DNA of 64,000 nucleotides from an uncultured Candidatus Melainabacteria bacterium (GCA_934754655.1 CAKVIC010000002.1:1-64000); one strand, 5' to 3'. Positions 46,050 to 55,640 are shown, counted from the stretch's first letter. Notes: generated by a model not told the origin, from the sequence alone. Numbers and translations are program-made.

Positions 46050-46976
46050 GTGATAAAAGTTGCAGAAAAAAACGAACTAACACAAGTTTCTTTGACCGGA
46101 ATAAGGTCAATAGTTTTACTTGGCTTGCTTATTATTGCACCACGCTCATTAGAAGAAATTCGTAAGATTTTTTTGCAATACAATATTATTGATGAATCAA
46201 GCTCTAATGATATTTTAAGGATTGATATTAATACCTTAAAATATATGGGATGTGAAATCTCACGCGCTTCTGCCAAAACAGATTTCAAATATGTTTTGGG
46301 AAATCATCCGTTTTCGTTAAATGTTACATTAGAAGAAATAAAATTAATAAAACGATTTTATAAAATTGTAAAAAAAACTGCTGATATACAAAAATTGTTA
46401 GTTTATGATGATTTTTTCAAAAAAATAGCAAAATTCATCAGTAACGAAAATAAAGAAGCTTTTCTCGGAATCTCTGTCTTAAAGCATTTTGATATTAAAC
46501 TTATAAAATCTTTATTGCGTGATTGCGACGAAAAAGCACTTTTGACATTGGATTACGTAAGTCCAGATAATCAGTTTGTACTGACAAAAAAAATAGCCGC
46601 AAAAAGTTTAGAATTTAGAAATGACAAAATATATTTACACGGATTTGATATTGAAAAAAACAAATGGATAATTTTAAACTTAAAACGAATTCAATCTATT
46701 TGGGGCAAAAACAAAAATAACGGCGACTATATTGAAAATAAAATCTGTACAAGATTTATGCTAAAAAGCATTGACAATAATACTTTAGAAGATAACGAAA
46801 AAATTATTGACAAAATTGGCAATGATTATATTGTAGAAGGCGTTTATTTTAATAAATTTTTATGCGTTCAAAGAATGTTGTCTTTTGGCGCAAATTGCAC
46901 GGTATTAGAACCTTTAGAGATAAAAGATAAGATTATTGAATTATTACAAGAAATGAGGAAAATTTATGAGCAGTAA
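46050..46976 (+). CDS. WYL-domain transcription regulator, first of a pair
   Basis: About 308 residues from GTG at 46050 (GGAG six nt upstream; a TTG further upstream is possible). N-terminal helix-turn-helix part (SIVLLGLLIIAPRSLEEIRKIF), then a degenerate WYL domain (ALLTLDYVSPDNQFVLT; DKIYLHGFDIEKNKWIILNLKRI) and a WCX-like C-terminus (VQRMLSFGANCTVLEPLEIK). WYL proteins sense ligands, often nucleic acids. The pair arrangement recalls PafB/PafC. It overlaps the next gene by 11 bp. Confidence 0.75.
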   Translation: MIKVAEKNELTQVSLTGIRSIVLLGLLIIAPRSLEEIRKIFLQYNIIDESSSNDILRIDINTLKYMGCEISRASAKTDFKYVLGNHPFSLNVTLEEIKLIKRFYKIVKKTADIQKLLVYDDFFKKIAKFISNENKEAFLGISVLKHFDIKLIKSLLRDCDEKALLTLDYVSPDNQFVLTKKIAAKSLEFRNDKIYLHGFDIEKNKWIILNLKRIQSIWGKNKNNGDYIENKICTRFMLKSIDNNTLEDNEKIIDKIGNDYIVEGVYFNKFLCVQRMLSFGANCTVLEPLEIKDKIIELLQEMRKIYEQ

Positions 46977-47832
46977 TACTTTAGCAAAGAAAAATTTATC
47001 CTCAATTCATGTTTTAAAAACCTTGCAGGCACTGCTTGAAGATGATTACTCAATGCCGGATTTGCTAAAAAGGCTTAATGGAGAAACGACAACTCCTGTG
47101 TTTAATAATAGTATTGTTAGCAAATACATTAACACTTGCAGATACTGCGGAATTGACATTCCAAAAATCAATAATAAATACCTTATTGCCAATATGCCGT
47201 TTGGGATAGATTTATCAAATGATGATTTAAGCGTTATTGAAGAGTTTAAAGATATTGCAAAAAATGTGATTTCTGAGCGACAAAATAAAATTTTTGACAT
47301 TTTTTTGAGCAAATTAAATAGATTTTCAAACAAAAAAATTGCAAAAGTAGATAGAAAAATTACCAATATTATAAAAGAATTTTTCGACAAAGCTATTTTT
47401 GAAAAACGTAAAATAAAACTAATTTTCAAATCCAAAATCAGCTTAGACTGCATTCCGCTTGAAATAAAAGAGAAAGGCGGTAAAACAGAATTCCACGTAA
47501 TTAGCGATGGGCGCGAAATTGCAATAAATATTGATAAACTTGCCGGAATCGAAATTCTTGAGAAAAAATATAACCAATATAATAGCAATAACGATAGCGT
47601 TATATTTGTATTGAAAGGCGCTTTAGCAAAAAGATACTCTTTAAGGGAAAATGAAACCTTACTTGGTAGTACTTCTGATACATTAACCATTTCAAACCAA
47701 GGTGATGATAAACTAGAACTTCTTTTGAGATTAATGCGTTATGATGTTTCTTGCGAGGTAAAATCTCCGGCTTATTTTAGAGAAGATATGAAAAAAATGT
47801 TGGAATTAACATTAAAAAATTATGAGGTTTAA
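46966..47832 (+). CDS. WYL-domain transcription regulator, second of a pair
   Basis: 288 residues. The N-terminal part (HVLKTLQALLEDDYSMPDLL) looks like a winged helix-turn-helix. A poorly conserved WYL domain follows (KIKLIFKSKISLDCIPLEIK; KTEFHVISDGREIAINIDKL), and the C-terminal WCX element is clearer (LLLRLMRYDVSCEVKSPAYF). GAGG before ATG. It overlaps the first WYL gene and is followed after 3 bp by coaX, so all are likely one transcript. Target promoters are unknown. Confidence 0.75.
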   Translation: MSSNTLAKKNLSSIHVLKTLQALLEDDYSMPDLLKRLNGETTTPVFNNSIVSKYINTCRYCGIDIPKINNKYLIANMPFGIDLSNDDLSVIEEFKDIAKNVISERQNKIFDIFLSKLNRFSNKKIAKVDRKITNIIKEFFDKAIFEKRKIKLIFKSKISLDCIPLEIKEKGGKTEFHVISDGREIAINIDKLAGIEILEKKYNQYNSNNDSVIFVLKGALAKRYSLRENETLLGSTSDTLTISNQGDDKLELLLRLMRYDVSCEVKSPAYFREDMKKMLELTLKNYEV

Positions 47833-47835
47833 AAA

Positions 47836-48618
47836 ATGTTAATTGTTTTTGATATTGGTAATACTAATATTGTTGCAGGAGTTTTTGACGATAAAAAACT
47901 TGTTCATAAATTTAAGATAAACTCAGATATTAATTTAAAAATTGACGAGTTAATAAAAATTTTGCAAGAAAAAACCTCTGATTATAAATTTGATATGTGC
48001 ATAATTTCTTCTGTTGTAAATGGGCTTGATAAAACTTTAAAAATGGCTTGCGAAAAACTTTTTGATACAAATATAATTTTATTAGATTCAAGTTTTAGTG
48101 AGTTTAAGTTCAACGTCGAGAATCCGCAAACTGTAGGAATTGATAGGTTAATTAACACTTACTGTATCTACAAAAAATACGGTAAAGCTGCAATTGTAGT
48201 TGATGCAGGAACAGCTATTACGATTGATGTTATATCTTCAAAAGGTGAGTTTTTAGGTGGTGTTATTATGAGCGGTATCAAAATGAAATTGAATTCTTTA
48301 AGCCAAAACACCTCTAAATTACCATTATTGGAGCTTTCGCTACCTTGCAAAGCTATTGGAAAAAATACAGAAGAAGCGATGATGTCAGGCGCTGTAATTG
48401 GTTCTTCTAAAGCAATTGAGGGTTTAATAAAAAAAATTAAAACTGAATTAAATACTCAAGAAATTTTAATTGTATTAACAGGTGGCGATTGTCTTTTGAT
48501 TAAAGATTTTATTGATGAAAAAATTGATTTAATAGAACCGAATTTAACGCTTAAAGGCTTGAATACAATAGGTAAAGTACTTGAAACAAAATTTACATGT
48601 CAAATAATAAATTCATAA
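47836..48618 (+). CDS. coaX: Type III pantothenate kinase
   Basis: 260 residues. The ASKHA ATP-binding motif is DIGNTNIVAGVFD at the N-terminus, the pantothenate-side GIDRLIN motif and VVDAGTAITIDVI follow, then FLGGVIMSG. CoaX catalyses the first step of coenzyme A synthesis and is common in cyanobacteria. Starts 3 bp after the second WYL gene, with GAGG in the end of that gene. Confidence 0.95.
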   Translation: MLIVFDIGNTNIVAGVFDDKKLVHKFKINSDINLKIDELIKILQEKTSDYKFDMCIISSVVNGLDKTLKMACEKLFDTNIILLDSSFSEFKFNVENPQTVGIDRLINTYCIYKKYGKAAIVVDAGTAITIDVISSKGEFLGGVIMSGIKMKLNSLSQNTSKLPLLELSLPCKAIGKNTEEAMMSGAVIGSSKAIEGLIKKIKTELNTQEILIVLTGGDCLLIKDFIDEKIDLIEPNLTLKGLNTIGKVLETKFTCQIINS

Positions 48619-48678
48619 TACAAAAATTTATCCTAAAAACCAATTTAATTTAATTTTTGTGTGTTTCAATATGTCAAA

Positions 48679-49218
48679 ATGAGATTCTTGTCTAAAATTT
48701 TATACGCGTTTTTAATAATGATATATTTTTCATCAAACACACTTGGCGTCGAAAACTTGTATGTGTTAAATGATTTGGGGATAAACAATTTGTATTTTAA
48801 AGCAAAAAAAAATATTTCTTCACCTCAAATTGAGATAATAAAAGATGTTCGAGGAATTGTTTTAAGATTCAAATTGCAAAATAGCGCAAGAGAATGCGAA
48901 TATTTATCACAAAATACAATAAAAAACCTTCAATATATATCGAGGTTTTTGGAAAAAATTCCAAATCCTGTTATAATAGAAGTACATACAAAATTGCAAA
49001 AATGTACGAATCCAAGATTAAAAAATTGGGAAATTTCAACAATAATTGCAAATTCCATAGAAGATACTATTTTGCAATCTTGTGGTAAAATAAAAAAAGA
49101 TAGATTGTATTCGGTTGGTTATGGGGAATTTTTACCGGCAAAGAGTACACTAAATAATGTAGATACTTTTTTTGATAGAGTTGATATAATAATACTATGT
49201 AGCATAAACGGAGAGTAG
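48679..49218 (+). CDS. OmpA/MotB-like domain protein next to fliL
   Basis: About 179 residues from ATG at 48679 (a GTG six codons earlier is in frame; neither has a good ribosome site). Signal peptide RFLSKILYAFLIMIYFSSNTLG. The C-terminal half follows the OmpA peptidoglycan-binding pattern: VIIEVHT, NWEISTIIANSIEDTI, KDRLYSVGYGEFLPA, FDRVDIIILCS; the usual Asp/Arg peptidoglycan residues are replaced (VHTKLQ, FDRVDI). One bp before fliL, so it is probably part of the flagellar unit; a periplasmic accessory of the stator is inferred from position. Confidence 0.7.
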   Translation: MRFLSKILYAFLIMIYFSSNTLGVENLYVLNDLGINNLYFKAKKNISSPQIEIIKDVRGIVLRFKLQNSARECEYLSQNTIKNLQYISRFLEKIPNPVIIEVHTKLQKCTNPRLKNWEISTIIANSIEDTILQSCGKIKKDRLYSVGYGEFLPAKSTLNNVDTFFDRVDIIILCSINGE

Positions 49219-49219
49219 T

Positions 49220-49822
49220 ATGGCTGAAAATGATATGAATGATTCGCGCGGTATTGAGTTAAACAAGTTTTTGATAATAAGTTTGTTATCTACGCTAATT
49301 TTATGTATAGTTTTTGCAGGTATAAATTACTTTGTTATGGAAAATTTATTAACGCAAAAAATCAGTAAAATTAATGTTTCACAAGAAGAATTGGCAGATG
49401 AAGAAGATACCGAAGATGAAATTCAACATGGTATTGTTGTCGATTTAGGCGATTTTATTTTGAATTTGTGTGATGAAGCACAAAAGAAATATCTGAAAGT
49501 TAATGTAGCGATTGAAGTATCACAAAAAGATACAGATTTCCCTGATGACAGCACGCAAGCAAAAAGCGGTGGACATGGTGGTCATGGAGAAGCGCCGGTT
49601 GCGGCTGATCCTATGGAAAAAATCCAAAAAGAAATGAACCAATACAAACCTGCCATTCGAGATGCTGTAATTACAAATCTTTCAAGCAAAACTTCAGCAG
49701 AATTATCCTCTGCTGCCGGAAAAGAATTGGCAAAAGAACAAATTGTTAACGATATTAATGCAATTTTAGGTGGCGAAAGAGAAGTTCTTAGAGTAAGCTT
49801 TGGACAATTCATTATACAATAA
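49220..49822 (+). CDS. fliL: Flagellar basal-body-associated protein FliL
   Basis: 200 residues. One N-terminal membrane helix (FLIISLLSTLILCIVFAGINYFV) then a periplasmic SPFH-like domain: VVDLGDFILNLCDEAQKKYLKVNVAIEV, KPAIRDAVITNLSSKTSAEL, and VLRVSFGQFIIQ at the end, all typical. It has an acidic linker and a His/Gly insertion (GGHGGHG) that are not family features. FliL rings surround stator units and increase torque. In a run with fliM and fliN. Confidence 0.93.
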   Translation: MAENDMNDSRGIELNKFLIISLLSTLILCIVFAGINYFVMENLLTQKISKINVSQEELADEEDTEDEIQHGIVVDLGDFILNLCDEAQKKYLKVNVAIEVSQKDTDFPDDSTQAKSGGHGGHGEAPVAADPMEKIQKEMNQYKPAIRDAVITNLSSKTSAELSSAAGKELAKEQIVNDINAILGGEREVLRVSFGQFIIQ

Positions 49823-49831
49823 GGTTTAAAA

Positions 49832-50806
49832 ATGTCTGATACAAAAGAAAATGCAAAAAATTTTAATATGGAAATTGATTTTGATGAGTCTGAGCATAAA
49901 AGCTATAAACTCTATAATTTCAGACGTCCAGACAAGTTTTCTAAGGATAATTTGCGTGCGTTAAGAGATATTCATAGAGAATTTTCAAAAGCAATTTCTT
50001 TGATATTAAGCGGTTATTTGCGTATGCGAGTAGAAATCGAAATTGTATCAGTCGACCAATTAACTTATGAAGAATTTGTGCGCTCAATGCCAACGCCAAT
50101 AAGCGTAGGAGTTTTTGAATTTGAGCCACTATCAGGTCAAATCCTTTTGGGAATGGGATTTGAAGTTTTGTCATGCATAATTAATCGTATGCTTGGTGGA
50201 AACGGCATAATTGATACCAAAAGCCGTGATTTAACAGATATTGAAAAGGCTTTAGCTAAAAAAGTTATAAATATTATTATAAAATCGTTAGAAGATTCTT
50301 GGAATACAATTATTCCGGTAACAGGTAAATTTATTAGTCTTGACGACAACTACCAATCAATACAGGTTGCCACAGCTGGTGAAATTGTCGCTTTATTGAC
50401 TTTTGAAGTTCAAATATTTGGTAAACATTACGGTTTATTTAGTATCTGTTTTCCATATCCAGTTTTAGAGGTTGTTTTAGGTCATTTAAGCACACAACAC
50501 ATTTTCCAAACAAAAGGGTTGATTGCTTCAAATGATGAACGTTTGAAAATGATTTCAAAATTAAATACCTCAAATGTTGATTTAAGAGTTCAATTTGGAA
50601 CTTGTGATATAACTTTTGACGATTTCTTGCAATTGACAGAGGGTGATATTATTAAACTTGATAACAAGGTTCAAGACGATTTAATTGTTAAAGTTAATGG
50701 TGAAAAGAAATTTTTTGCTAGACCCGGAACAATTAAAGATCAAATTTGCGTCAAAATAACTGATGTTTATGATGAAATGCACGAATTATTAAGAAATTAT
50801 TTTTAG
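49832..50806 (+). CDS. fliM: Flagellar motor switch protein FliM
   Basis: 324 residues. RRPDKFSKDNLRALRDIHREF opens the middle domain; ILLGMGFEVLSCIINRMLGGNG carries the GGNG signature; the C-terminal SpoA domain follows (FDDFLQLTEGDIIKLDNKVQ). The usual N-terminal CheY-P binding motif (LSQxEIDALL) is absent: the first 30 residues are acidic and unrelated. FliM forms the C-ring with FliN and FliG. GTTTAAAAATG start with weak ribosome site (AAGG). Confidence 0.94.
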   Translation: MSDTKENAKNFNMEIDFDESEHKSYKLYNFRRPDKFSKDNLRALRDIHREFSKAISLILSGYLRMRVEIEIVSVDQLTYEEFVRSMPTPISVGVFEFEPLSGQILLGMGFEVLSCIINRMLGGNGIIDTKSRDLTDIEKALAKKVINIIIKSLEDSWNTIIPVTGKFISLDDNYQSIQVATAGEIVALLTFEVQIFGKHYGLFSICFPYPVLEVVLGHLSTQHIFQTKGLIASNDERLKMISKLNTSNVDLRVQFGTCDITFDDFLQLTEGDIIKLDNKVQDDLIVKVNGEKKFFARPGTIKDQICVKITDVYDEMHELLRNYF

Positions 50807-50818
50807 AGGAAATTTAGT

Positions 50819-51319
50819 ATGTTTAACGATGATGAATTCAATGAAATTAATCCGGAGAACTTGGGCGGCGAACAAGTTTCTGATACAAATTCTGAAATTG
50901 ATAATGCTTATAACAATGAGCATGAAACAAGTGATGCGGTAGCGCACGATTCAACGGTTACCGTTCAACCGGTACAATTTGCGTCGTTTGAAGATTTAGA
51001 ACAAGTTCAAGGTCCGCAAAATCAAAATTTAAAAATTTTGTTGGATGTTAAATTGCAATTAACAGTTGAACTTGGTCGTACAGAATTACCAATTAAAAAA
51101 GTTTTAGAATTAACAAAAGGTTCAATTATAACTTTGAATAAAGCTGCCGGCGAGCCGGTTGAATTATACGCTAACGGCAAATTGATTGCGTATGGTGAAG
51201 TTGTTGTAATTGAAGATAATTTTGGTTTGAGAATAACTCATATTACAGACCCTGCCAAAAGACTAACTTCTTTAGGAACTCCGCCTAATCCGAATCAACA
51301 AGAACAAATTAAACAATAA
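50819..51319 (+). CDS. fliN: Flagellar motor switch protein FliN
   Basis: 166 residues. The C-terminal SpoA domain is typical (LDVKLQLTVELGRTELPIKK; VLELTKGSIITLNKAAGEPV; LIAYGEVVVIEDNFGLRITH). The first 75 residues are an acidic, probably disordered extension, as in longer FliN variants. GAGG before ATG, 12 bp after fliM. FliN forms the base of the C-ring and binds export components. No fliG or other basal-body gene is in the window. Confidence 0.94.
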   Translation: MFNDDEFNEINPENLGGEQVSDTNSEIDNAYNNEHETSDAVAHDSTVTVQPVQFASFEDLEQVQGPQNQNLKILLDVKLQLTVELGRTELPIKKVLELTKGSIITLNKAAGEPVELYANGKLIAYGEVVVIEDNFGLRITHITDPAKRLTSLGTPPNPNQQEQIKQ

Positions 51320-51373
51320 TTTTAATTTTTAAAAAGCTTTTATTTTTCTTTACAAATTTTAAGGTGGGTTACT

Positions 51374-52300
51374 TTAAATAGAACAAGTTTTTCCTTGCCA
51401 AGAATCGCGTCTTATGAATTCTCTATCAACTTTATTTAAAGTGTCAAGTTTTTTACCAATCCAGCGTGGTGCAACAAGCTCTGTTCGCAAACCATTTCCG
51501 GCAAGCCTATGAATCGTTGTCTTAGATGGTAAATATTCTAAAAAATCGCAGACTGTCGAAACATATTCTTCTTCAGTCATAAATTGGATTTCGCCGGCTC
51601 TGTACATTCGTGCTATTTCAGTATTTTCTAGCGCGACGAGCATGTGAATTTTAACTCCGTCTGGCTCTAATTTTGCAATTGTTTTTGCGGTTTGCATCAT
51701 TTCATCATAAGTTTCAAATAAATTTAAGATTACATGCAAGCAAACATTAATCCCTTTTTCTTTTGTTTTTTCATACGCTTTTAAAAAACAAGCATAATCA
51801 TGACCACGATTAATCTTAAGCAGCGTTTTATCATGAACAGATTGTAAACCGTACTCAATCCAAGTATAATAATCTTTTGAAATATCGGAAATCAGCATTA
51901 ATTTATTTTCGTCAATACAATCAGGTCTTGTGCCGATTGAAATCCCAACAATATCAGGATGTTTAAGTGAAGAATAATAAATCTTTTCAAGCTCATTTAC
52001 CGGTTTATAAGTATTTGAAAAAGCTTGAAAATAAGACATAAATTTTTGGGCCTTAAATCTTTTTGCAAGAGTTTCAGCCCCGATATTTACTTGCTCTTCA
52101 ATAGACAATAAATTTGAATGAGCTTGAGAAAAGCTTCCACCATCATCACAAAATATACAACCTTTGTTAGAAATTGTTCCATCACGATTTGGGCAAGAAA
52201 AACCAGCGTCAAGAGTAATTTTATACACTTTTGCTCCAAATTTATTCTTTAAAAATTGGCTAAATTGATTGTATCTTTTATCAGTTCCATTGAATAACAT
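51374..52300 (-). CDS. Radical SAM protein of the YhcC/TIGR01212 family
   Basis: 308 residues. The cluster motif is unusual for radical SAM proteins, as expected for this family: CPNRDGTISNKGCIFCDDGG (C-x12-C-x2-C), followed by QAHSNLLSIEEQV. The core GISIGTRPDCI and GLQSVHDKTLLKINRGHDY match family signatures. The reaction is not established; related proteins modify RNA or other cell components. Convergent with fliN. A TAAACT -10 lies 6 nt from ATG with no ribosome site. Confidence 0.88.
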   Translation of the reverse strand: MLFNGTDKRYNQFSQFLKNKFGAKVYKITLDAGFSCPNRDGTISNKGCIFCDDGGSFSQAHSNLLSIEEQVNIGAETLAKRFKAQKFMSYFQAFSNTYKPVNELEKIYYSSLKHPDIVGISIGTRPDCIDENKLMLISDISKDYYTWIEYGLQSVHDKTLLKINRGHDYACFLKAYEKTKEKGINVCLHVILNLFETYDEMMQTAKTIAKLEPDGVKIHMLVALENTEIARMYRAGEIQFMTEEEYVSTVCDFLEYLPSKTTIHRLAGNGLRTELVAPRWIGKKLDTLNKVDREFIRRDSWQGKTCSI

Positions 52301-52306
52301 AAGTTA

Positions 52307-52335
52307 AGTTTACTAAAAAATCGTATCTCACTCAA
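52307..52335 (-). promoter_or_regulatory. Promoter of the YhcC-like gene, leaderless layout
   Basis: On the minus strand -35 TTGAGT (52330-52335), 17-nt spacer, -10 TAAACT (52307-52312), then 6 nt to the ATG at 52300. Confidence 0.6.
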
Positions 52336-52373
52336 GTTTATGTTATTATTTAAATAGAAAAGAGGATAAAATT

Positions 52374-54119
52374 ATGAGAATGTCAAAATTATTTGTACAA
52401 ACGCTAAGAGAATTTCCATCAGATGCTGAAGTTATTTCACATAAATTATTAGTTAGAGCCGGATATATCAGAAAACTTACATCTGGGGTTTATAATTATT
52501 TACCATTGATGTGGAGAGTTTTAAAAAAAGTTGAAAATATTATTAGAGAAGAAATGGATAATGCCGGAGCACAAGAACTTTTAATGCCATTTGTTCAACC
52601 AAAAGAACTTTGGGAAGAATCTGGACGTTGGGAAGTTTATGGTCGTGAACTTATGCGCTTACACGATAGACATGACCGTGAAATGTGCTTAGGACCAACG
52701 CACGAAGAAATTATCACTTCAATCGCGCGTGACGGTTTAAAATCTTATAAACAACTACCGGTTAATTTATATCAAATTCAATCAAAATTCAGAGATGAAG
52801 TAAGACCTCGTTTTGGTTTACTAAGAGGTCGTGAATTTATTATGAAAGATGCATATTCTTTTGCAACCAACCAAAAAGAATTAGAAGATGAATATAAAAA
52901 TATGGCTCAAGCATATACAAAAATCTTCAAACGTTGCGGCTTGAATACAAAAATGGTTCAATCAGATTCAGGAGCAATTGGCGGAAGCGTCAGCCATGAA
53001 TTTATGGTAATTACTGATACTGATGCCGGTGAAAATGATGTATTTTATTGTGATTCTTGTGATTATTCTGCAAATTCAAATCATGCAGTTTCAAAATTAG
53101 CAGAAGCAAAAACAAGCGGTGATTTTGCAGAAGCCAAAATTGTTGATACCCCAAATACTCATTCTATAGAAGAATTATGCGAATTTTTAAAAATTCCGGC
53201 AACAATTATTGTAAAAACACTTGTTTATATAATTGATAAAAAACCTGTTTTAGCTTTGATTAGAGGTGATAAACAAGTAGAAGAAACAAAGTTAATGAAT
53301 GCTTTTGGCGGTTCTGATATTAGAATTGCAACTGCTGGAGAAATTGACGAAATGATGTCTGTGAACGGATTTGACGCAGAAAGAGGTTTTATAGGTCCAA
53401 AAGGTTTATTAGAATATAACGGTTACAAAATAACAGTTATAGCTGATGAAACAGTAAAAGAATTGAAAAATTTTGTTATAGGTATAAACCAAAAAGATAA
53501 ACACGGCGTAGGATATAATTGGAATACTGAAATTAAATTACCTCAAATAATCACAGATGTAAGACTTGTTGAAGCAAACGAACTTTGTCCACAATGTGGT
53601 AAACCTTTAAAAGTTACAAGAGGTATTGAAGTCGGTAACATTTTCCAATTAGGTACAAAATACTCAAAACCAATGAATGCAGTATACACAGATATCGACG
53701 GCAAAACAAAACCTTATATTATGGGATGCTATGGCATTGGTGTAACAAGAACAGCAGCGGCTGCGGTTGAAGCTCATTATGATGAACACGGTATAAAATG
53801 GCCACTTGCAATTGCTCCTTATCATGCAATTGTAATTCCTGTAAGCACTAAAGATGAACAACAAATGAGAGTTGCTGAAGATATCTACAAAACTTTGAAA
53901 AAACACGGTGCAGAAGTTATTATTGATGATAGGGACGAACGTGCTGGTGTTAAGTTTAAAGATGCAGATTTAATTGGTTTTCCTTATCAAATTGTTGTTG
54001 GAAAATCAATCACAGACGGAGTTGTAGAATTTAAGACAAGAGAAACTGATACAAAAGAAAGTATAACTCCGGAACAAGCAGCTGAAATGGTTATTACAGC
54101 TGTGCATGAATTGAAATAG
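52374..54119 (+). CDS. proS: Prolyl-tRNA synthetase, bacterial type with editing domain
   Basis: 581 residues, full length. Class II motif 1 region (LTSGVYNYLPLMWRVLKKVE), motif 2 (FRDEVRPRFGLLRGREFIMKDAY) and motif 3 (GCYGIGVTRTAAAAVEAH) are all visible, with the inserted cis-editing domain in residues about 225-390 and a C-terminal anticodon-binding domain. GAGG before ATG. It charges tRNA-Pro, one of whose genes lies at 31786. Confidence 0.97.
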   Translation: MRMSKLFVQTLREFPSDAEVISHKLLVRAGYIRKLTSGVYNYLPLMWRVLKKVENIIREEMDNAGAQELLMPFVQPKELWEESGRWEVYGRELMRLHDRHDREMCLGPTHEEIITSIARDGLKSYKQLPVNLYQIQSKFRDEVRPRFGLLRGREFIMKDAYSFATNQKELEDEYKNMAQAYTKIFKRCGLNTKMVQSDSGAIGGSVSHEFMVITDTDAGENDVFYCDSCDYSANSNHAVSKLAEAKTSGDFAEAKIVDTPNTHSIEELCEFLKIPATIIVKTLVYIIDKKPVLALIRGDKQVEETKLMNAFGGSDIRIATAGEIDEMMSVNGFDAERGFIGPKGLLEYNGYKITVIADETVKELKNFVIGINQKDKHGVGYNWNTEIKLPQIITDVRLVEANELCPQCGKPLKVTRGIEVGNIFQLGTKYSKPMNAVYTDIDGKTKPYIMGCYGIGVTRTAAAAVEAHYDEHGIKWPLAIAPYHAIVIPVSTKDEQQMRVAEDIYKTLKKHGAEVIIDDRDERAGVKFKDADLIGFPYQIVVGKSITDGVVEFKTRETDTKESITPEQAAEMVITAVHELK

Positions 54120-54159
54120 ATTCATGCCGGCTAATACTGGGAAATTGGTAAAATAGATA

Positions 54160-55179
54160 ATGTCATTAACGTCAATTTTAAAACAAAAGATTCGAAAAAC
54201 TTTGTTTACAACACCAAGTCATAGCGGGAAGTTTTTTTTGTCACATAAATTTTATCAATGGTACAAATCTGATATTTCAGAAATTAATGCGTTGAATCCA
54301 CAAAAAGAATTAGAGCTTGCAGAAAAAAAAGCTAGCAAAATTTATGGCACAAAATATACAAAATTCCTGACAAACGGCTCTACAAGCGGTGTTATTGGTG
54401 CAATTTTAGCAAGTTCGCAAAACAAAAAAATTCTTATTTGGGAAAACGCACATCCTTGTCATAAAAATGGCGCAAAACTTGCAAATTGCGAAATTATAGA
54501 ATATCCATTAACATTTTGCAAAGACTGGGGTGTGTATAATACAATTTCACCTAAAGAAGCTGAAAACTTAATTATTAAGCATAATCCAAGTACGCTAATT
54601 ATAACTTCACCAACTTATGAAGGGTTTGTTGCGAATATTAAAACCATAAAGAATATTTGTGAAAAATACAACGTAACTTTGATTGTTGACGAAGCGCATG
54701 GCGCATTGTATCCTTTTTCAGAAAATTTACCTCAATCTGCGGTTAAAATTGCAGATTACACAATTCAATCTTTGCATAAAACTGCAGGGGGCTTGAATCC
54801 TACTGCTTTATTACATTCTAACCAAAACAATCCAACAGAAGCTCTCAAAATGATAACTACAACTTCGCCATCATATCCATTGCTTGCAACAATAGAGCGC
54901 AATATTAATTTTTTGAATTCTAAAAAAGGGCGAAACGAAATAGAAAAACTTATTCAAAATATTAAGACATTGGGATTTTCTCATTTAGATGACGTTACAA
55001 AAATTTTGATAAAAAAAGAAGGATTAACTGGCGAACAAATTTCTGAAATTTTATATAATAAATATAACATTGAAGATGAAAAAACAAATGATATTTCTTC
55101 ACTTCTATTATGTGGATTAGGTACTGACTATAAAAAACTTCATAAATTAAAACAAGTTTTAACCAACTTGGGAATTTAA
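54160..55179 (+). CDS. Orn/Lys/Arg decarboxylase-family PLP protein, short form
   Basis: 339 residues, short for the family (450-750). The PLP domain is clear: [17 protein letters not shown], the stacking region [14 protein letters not shown], the Asp motif [13 protein letters not shown], and the PLP lysine in [11 protein letters not shown]. The C-terminal domain is reduced to about 50 residues. In related genomes such proteins sit beside tmk and are annotated as lysine/arginine decarboxylases; the substrate here is not determined. Convergent with rnhA (21-bp overlap). Confidence 0.85.
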   Translation: MSLTSILKQKIRKTLFTTPSHSGKFFLSHKFYQWYKSDISEINALNPQKELELAEKKASKIYGTKYTKFLTNGSTSGVIGAILASSQNKKILIWENAHPCHKNGAKLANCEIIEYPLTFCKDWGVYNTISPKEAENLIIKHNPSTLIITSPTYEGFVANIKTIKNICEKYNVTLIVDEAHGALYPFSENLPQSAVKIADYTIQSLHKTAGGLNPTALLHSNQNNPTEALKMITTTSPSYPLLATIERNINFLNSKKGRNEIEKLIQNIKTLGFSHLDDVTKILIKKEGLTGEQISEILYNKYNIEDEKTNDISSLLLCGLGTDYKKLHKLKQVLTNLGI

Positions 55180-55638
55180 GTTTTCGCCTTTGTATGCAGT
55201 AACTGCCAATACGTCACATCTTTCGTTATAAGGATGACCGGCATGTCCTTTTACCCAAATGAAAGACACATCGTGCGGTTCTTTTGCGATGAGCAATCTT
55301 TGCCATAATTCTTGATTTTTAACTGGTTTTTTATCGGAAGTTTTCCAATTCTTTTTTATCCAACCATCAATCCAATTATTATTAAAAGCATCAGCAACAT
55401 ACTTGCTATCTGTTGTTACTGTTACTTTGCAAGGTTTTTTCAAGGCCTCTAAACCTTTAATAACTCCCAAAAGTTCCATTTGATTATTCGTTGTATGCTC
55501 ATAACCTTCAGAAAGCTCTTTTTCATGCACTACGCCATCAGAACTTTTGTAAACCAAAATTGCGCCAAACCCACCAGCACCGGGGTTCCCACTACAAGCG
55601 CCATCAGTATATAAATTAACTTCCAACTTATCTGCCAT
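55159..55638 (-). CDS. rnhA: Ribonuclease HI
   Basis: 159 residues. Catalytic residues sit in [17 protein letters not shown] (Asp), [18 protein letters not shown] (Glu), TTDSKYV (Asp) and the late His/Asp region [23 protein letters not shown] is the basic handle. Degrades RNA in RNA-DNA hybrids. The ATG follows the stop of the HEAT-like gene by two nt, so it depends on translation of that gene. Convergent overlap with the PLP gene. Confidence 0.97.
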   Translation of the reverse strand: MADKLEVNLYTDGACSGNPGAGGFGAILVYKSSDGVVHEKELSEGYEHTTNNQMELLGVIKGLEALKKPCKVTVTTDSKYVADAFNNNWIDGWIKKNWKTSDKKPVKNQELWQRLLIAKEPHDVSFIWVKGHAGHPYNERCDVLAVTAYKGENLNSQVG

Positions 55639-55640
55639 TA

